From contig CM051040.1 in NCBI GenBank assembly GCA_027627225.1, forward strand, positions 25,396,634 to 25,460,633: a stretch of 64,000 nt of DNA, given 5' to 3'. This DNA comes from Congeria kusceri. Taxonomy: Eukaryota > Mollusca > Bivalvia > Myida > Dreissenidae. The notes beneath the pieces are model-generated. The model ran no database searches and was not told the origin of the DNA. It was given only the letters and a program-made list of their open reading frames with translations. The position numbers were made by a program, and so were the translations under genes. This document shows positions 60,517-64,000 of the stretch, in pieces; the first letter of the stretch is position 1; every line of letters begins with the position of its first letter.

Positions 60517-63132
60517 TTTTTTTATTGGAACATCGGCAAAACGCCTTTGACCATTAACATACAAGTAAACAACATATAGTCAAAGTGCATCAGTACAATA
60601 CAAATACAATCATGTTAATAGACATAGACATAAACTACAGTGAAGAGTGTTCAAACATCGTGTACAAAAGTGTATGTATTAAAACAACGCAGTGAGAACA
60701 AACAAGTAATAAATAGACAATATATTTAGTGTTTCATACAATATTTATTAAGAAGCAGCAAATAGTTGTAATTTTTCCTCACGGAGTTTCATAGCATCGG
60801 TAATGAATCTGGCAACATTGTTAATGACTGTAGTATTTTGACAAGAGAGAATGTTTTTAAATTTTACTAAATTTGGCCAGTTGGATCGAATACAATATTT
60901 TGTTCGAAGATCTTTGTAGATTGAGCAAGTTAGAAAGAAATGATATTCGGATTCAACAGTGTTTGCATTACATAGTTTACATTTGCGTTCATCTCTAGGT
61001 ATGTTATTATATCTACCAGTCTCAATTTCCAATGTATGGGCGCTAAGTCTAAATCTTGATAGCTGATGTTTTTGATTTTTATTATTAATGCAATCTAGAT
61101 ATTTTTCATACACGAATTCCGTCTTAAACATTCTATAGTACTCTAGTTTCGGTTGGTTATTAATTGTAACGTGCCAATTTTGGATAAACTGATCTTTTAT
61201 TCTCTGGTTAATTTCATTAGAATAATTAAAATTGTCGTTTAAGTTATTGAAATACATTCCGTATCCTAGTTGTTCTAATGCTTGTTTAACAAATACACAC
61301 CACAGAGTATTGTTATTGTTATTATCCCTAATAGAATCATTGTAGAGATTACATTGTTCGTTGTAAACAATGTGCATCAAAGATTCGGGGTTTTGCTTAA
61401 TTTTAACCCAATAACTAAGGGCACGTTGCTTGCATATAATAGAGAGAGGAAATCTGCCTAATTCACCTAAAACAGCGGCATTAGAAGTCTGTGAGCGTAC
61501 ACCTAGAATAGTTTTACAGAATTTAAAATGAAGTTTATCTACTTCTTTAATGTTGTAAATTCCCCATATTTCAGATGCATATAGAATAATTGGAACAACT
61601 AGGGAGTCAAAAAGAGAAAGTTTTGTTTTAGTACTTAGCTGCACTTTACTAAAAATAGACAATAAATGATTATAAGCTTTTAAGGCTTGTTCATTAAGTG
61701 CCTTTATTGCTCTTGATATATTACCAGTAAAGTGTAGTTTTAGGCCAAGGTAACAAAATTCATCAACAATTTCAATAGCCTGTTGGTTAATACTCCACCT
61801 AGACGAACAATTACTTTTCCTTTTTTCAAATATGCACATTTTAGTTTTGTTTACATTTATTTTTAATCCCCATTTACATGAATATTGATATATAGAATTT
61901 AATTGCAATTGCAAACTTTCTGGATTTGTAGTAAATAATGCAATATCATCTGCAAATAACAACATAAATATAGATAATAAACGTATATCTTTTTCGGTTA
62001 AATTATTAACATCAATACAATCATTAATGTCATTTATGAATAAAATAAATAATAAAGGTGATAATGGCTCACCCTGTTTAACACCTAACGTAACATCAAA
62101 AAGCTCCGAATAAGACATATCTTTATGATTTTTAACACATGATTTAACATTCTGATAGATTGACTTGATCATGTTTAACATTTTACAACTTATTCCTGTT
62201 TTTACTAATTTAATCCACAGTGCTTCATGTATTACAGTATCAAATGCTTTTTCGTAATCAATAAAAATGCAATAAAGTTTTGATTTATTATTAATAATAT
62301 TCTGGATTATAGTGTGCAATATAAAAATGCAATCAATCGTACTACGATTATCTCTAAATCCGAATTGCGATGTGTTAAATATATTATCATTCTCGCACCA
62401 AGAATTTATTCGGTTGCGCAATGTAAGTGAAATTTTTTTAGCTATAATATTTACTAATGTAATACCTCGATAGTTAGAAGCAACATTTTTGTCTCCTTTT
62501 TTGAAAATAGGGACAATAGCACCATTACACCATATTTCAGGATATATACCTTTCTCGAATATGTAATTAAAATTTTTAACTAAATACAGAGAAATAAACT
62601 CGTTAGAGTCAATAAAAAAGTCTGCAACATTGTTAGACATATCAGCGCTTTTATGACGTTTGAGCTTTGATATTGTTTTTTGTATTTCTAAAATTGTAAA
62701 TGGGCGATCTAACTCCTCAATATGTAGTGTTTCATGTCTTGATACGTTTTCATCAACATTGAACGAGTTGTGATGAGGTGTGTTAGATAGATGTTTAAAA
62801 TGATTTATTAAATCATCAATATTTACGTCATTAGTACCAGACGTTTTTTTATGAAGCTTATATTTGTTTATGTATTTCCAAAATTTCTTTGGGTTGGATT
62901 TACTTAAAGTTGACAATGTTTTACTTTCTTTGTTATAAAATTTATTTTTAGCAGTACGTTTTGTTGTACAGTATGTCGATCTCGCTTGTAAAAATGACGT
63001 TCTGTTCGCAAATGATGGATCGTTTTTGTACATACGTTTACTGTTGTAGAAAGCTTGTTTGTGCCTCTTGCAATTTTGGTCAAACCATAAAGATTTGCGT
63101 ATATTTCGTGGTTTTGTACTATCTAAATTTAA
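60517..63132 (-). mobile_element. LINE-A, younger 5'-truncated non-LTR retrotransposon inserted in LINE-B
   Basis: A 2.6-kb insertion on the minus strand with a 3' tail of CAATAAAAAAA (plus-strand T-run 60517-60523). It is flanked by an imperfect target-site duplication: ATTAACAAGTTTCAAG at 60501-60516 and ATTAACAATTTCTAAC at 63133-63148. It contains one long open frame and about 230 bp of 3' untranslated sequence, and starts within the linker upstream of the RT domain. 5' truncation is typical of target-primed reverse transcription. Confidence 0.85.
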
Positions 63133-63141
63133 AATTAACAA
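60748..63141 (-). CDS. LINE-A reverse transcriptase polyprotein, 5'-truncated
   Basis: 797 open codons; the first is TTG in flanking sequence, so the start is a frame limit. Residues 1-100 are the basic linker normally found between endonuclease and RT. RT motifs follow: GAIVPIFKKGD (about 207-217) and SNYRGITLVN (223-232); FIDYEKAFD (293-301) with the first catalytic Asp; GVKQGEPLSPLLF (353-365); and FADDIALF (396-403), the active-site box with Phe in place of Tyr. YLGLKLHFTGN (464-474) and the thumb region come next. The C-terminus has CKLCNANTVESEYHFFLTC, a zinc-knuckle pattern. No apurinic endonuclease or RNase H domain is present. Overall it resembles CR1/Jockey-superfamily LINEs; the clade is not certain. 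The absence of stops in 2.4 kb of AT-rich DNA implies recent insertion. It lacks the endonuclease, so it is not autonomous. Confidence 0.9.
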   Translation of the reverse strand: MLILNLDSTKPRNIRKSLWFDQNCKRHKQAFYNSKRMYKNDPSFANRTSFLQARSTYCTTKRTAKNKFYNKESKTLSTLSKSNPKKFWKYINKYKLHKKTSGTNDVNIDDLINHFKHLSNTPHHNSFNVDENVSRHETLHIEELDRPFTILEIQKTISKLKRHKSADMSNNVADFFIDSNEFISLYLVKNFNYIFEKGIYPEIWCNGAIVPIFKKGDKNVASNYRGITLVNIIAKKISLTLRNRINSWCENDNIFNTSQFGFRDNRSTIDCIFILHTIIQNIINNKSKLYCIFIDYEKAFDTVIHEALWIKLVKTGISCKMLNMIKSIYQNVKSCVKNHKDMSYSELFDVTLGVKQGEPLSPLLFILFINDINDCIDVNNLTEKDIRLLSIFMLLFADDIALFTTNPESLQLQLNSIYQYSCKWGLKINVNKTKMCIFEKRKSNCSSRWSINQQAIEIVDEFCYLGLKLHFTGNISRAIKALNEQALKAYNHLLSIFSKVQLSTKTKLSLFDSLVVPIILYASEIWGIYNIKEVDKLHFKFCKTILGVRSQTSNAAVLGELGRFPLSIICKQRALSYWVKIKQNPESLMHIVYNEQCNLYNDSIRDNNNNNTLWCVFVKQALEQLGYGMYFNNLNDNFNYSNEINQRIKDQFIQNWHVTINNQPKLEYYRMFKTEFVYEKYLDCINNKNQKHQLSRFRLSAHTLEIETGRYNNIPRDERKCKLCNANTVESEYHFFLTCSIYKDLRTKYCIRSNWPNLVKFKNILSCQNTTVINNVARFITDAMKLREEKLQLFAAS

Positions 63142-63195
63142 TTTCTAACTCGTTTCCTTGATAACTAAACTTCAAATTTCTTCTGTTTAATATTA
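63133..63195 (-). mobile_element. LINE-B, short upstream portion beyond LINE-A
   Basis: In the minus-strand frame this reads NLKFSYQGNELEIVN, exactly the segment expected immediately before the KFTYLGIVF of LINE-B at 60515. The codons AATTGTTAAT lie in the target-site duplication. Similarity fades near 63185-63195, taken as the LINE-B 5' truncation point. Confidence 0.65.
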
Positions 63196-63500
63196 TATAA
63201 TAACCTTGAAGACATGTGTGAAGTTAAATTGAAATCTAGTAGATATAGAGATATGAAATTGTTGCACGCAAACTTTAACCTGAAATTTCCATGTACAAAA
63301 AGGGGCATAATTCTGCTAACTTGGTAACAGTTAATGACCTTGGTCAGTCACCTCACATAATGAACCTGTGTGGTGAAGTTTCAATTAAATATCTGTAGTA
63401 GTTACAGAGACTTTTGCACGCAAACCTTACCTTAACCAGAGCATTACGCCGACGAACGAGTCTAGTATAGCTTGAACAATTCTGTGAATAGTTGAGCTAA
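63196..63500 (+). repeat. 3' part of the tandem-core element split by LINE-B, terminus GAGCTAA
   Basis: Two units about 158 bp apart (GTGTGAAGTTAAATTGAAATC...GCACGCAAACTTTAACC and GTGGTGAAGTTTCAATTAAA...GCACGCAAACCTTACC). GTCAGTCACCTC lies between them. Then come CGCCGACGAACGAG and an ATAGCTTGAACAATTC...GAATAGTTGAGCT inverted pair, ending GAGCTAA at 63494-63500. It continues the element started at 59006. Confidence 0.65.
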
Positions 63501-64000
63501 CATTTCTTAAAATCATATAGATATAATACCGCAAGTCTTCTGCTGTTTCGCGTTACGTCTTTTAGACTCTTTTTCCAATTAAAATGTTCTAAACTAGTAA
63601 ATATTAAGATGATATCTTATATATTACCCCTTTGTGGACGATTAATTGCATTTCACAAATAAAATTAGAAATGAAAATTTCATCAGGGTACAACTTGTTA
63701 AAATTGTCCTAAGGAGCTTTGTGAATACTAGACCCTGGTATAAGGCTCCCACGTTATATGTTGAAAACGTGTCAGCGGAGTGAACGAACACGATACCCTC
63801 TAATCGTGTTTTACAACATGCCAGTTGTCCATGAACAGTGTAGTGCCCAAAACTGTCCTTTTTTCTTATTTCTAACATATATACCTTTAAATTTATACCA
63901 AAACATATCATTTAAACTGTATTTTAAAAATTCTATGCATCTTTTGCACGCAACCATATGTGCTTATTATCTAACTGACATGTAACCCTGAGGATGTTAA
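63501..64000. other. Right edge; single foldback arm near 63700-63735
   Basis: GTCCTAAGGAGCTTTGTGAA matches one arm of the 15-kb foldback. Short frames here have no recognisable domain. Nothing else was recognised. Confidence 0.5.

Overview
This 64-kb window looks like AT-rich, repeat-dominated DNA from an animal, most likely a bivalve mollusc. Dreissena (zebra/quagga mussel) is my best guess. That guess rests on remembered similarity of the foldback elements at 7056-7316 and 10426-10540 and of the tandem-core elements ending in a GAGCTAA terminus; no search was run. I see no bacterial operons, no ribosome-binding-site architecture, and no complete, confidently identifiable host gene. Coding capacity consists of LINE reverse transcriptase fragments, one frameshifted multicopy-type gene at the left edge, one unrecognised broken frame near 12.3-13.2 kb and one candidate exon near 55.7 kb.

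Layout. (1) 1-2050: a partial, frameshifted minus-strand gene, followed by a cluster of a GTCATTACCG-type motif. (2) 2.5-17 kb: dispersed repeats in direct and inverted pairs, a 17-bp minisatellite, palindromic foldback elements, SINEs and a tRNA-like sequence on the minus strand, a CA/CGCA microsatellite, and one tandem-core element. (3) 17.1-21.6 kb: a 2.2-kb tandem-core element of about 11 units, bracketed by two oppositely oriented copies of an Asp/Ala trinucleotide-repeat sequence, then another such element and a foldback. (4) 22,637-46,871: one uninterrupted satellite array of about 65 copies of a 371-bp, CpG-rich monomer. It has irregular edges and a central 16-kb block organised as a higher-order repeat whose successive periods (4.6, 6.8 and 5.0 kb) differ by whole numbers of monomers. 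(5) 46.9-58.3 kb: element 3' ends, a SINE, a three-copy dispersed repeat, three-unit tandem elements, a degenerate minisatellite, the candidate exon and a decayed plus-strand LINE. (6) 59.0-63.5 kb: a three-layer nest. A tandem-core element was split by a minus-strand LINE fragment (LINE-B), which was later split by a younger 5'-truncated LINE (LINE-A) with a 797-codon open frame and a recognisable target-site duplication.

The genes do not form a pathway; the window is a record of transposition and unequal exchange. The most notable structures are the satellite with its higher-order organisation and perfect CRE octamer in each consensus monomer, the nested LINE stack, and a shared 3' architecture (CG-rich microsatellite, then a terminal inverted repeat or hairpin, then GAGCTAA) on elements whose internal tandem cores look unrelated. 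Start codons of several open frames are not ATG, so stated frame starts are frame limits and not proven initiation sites.
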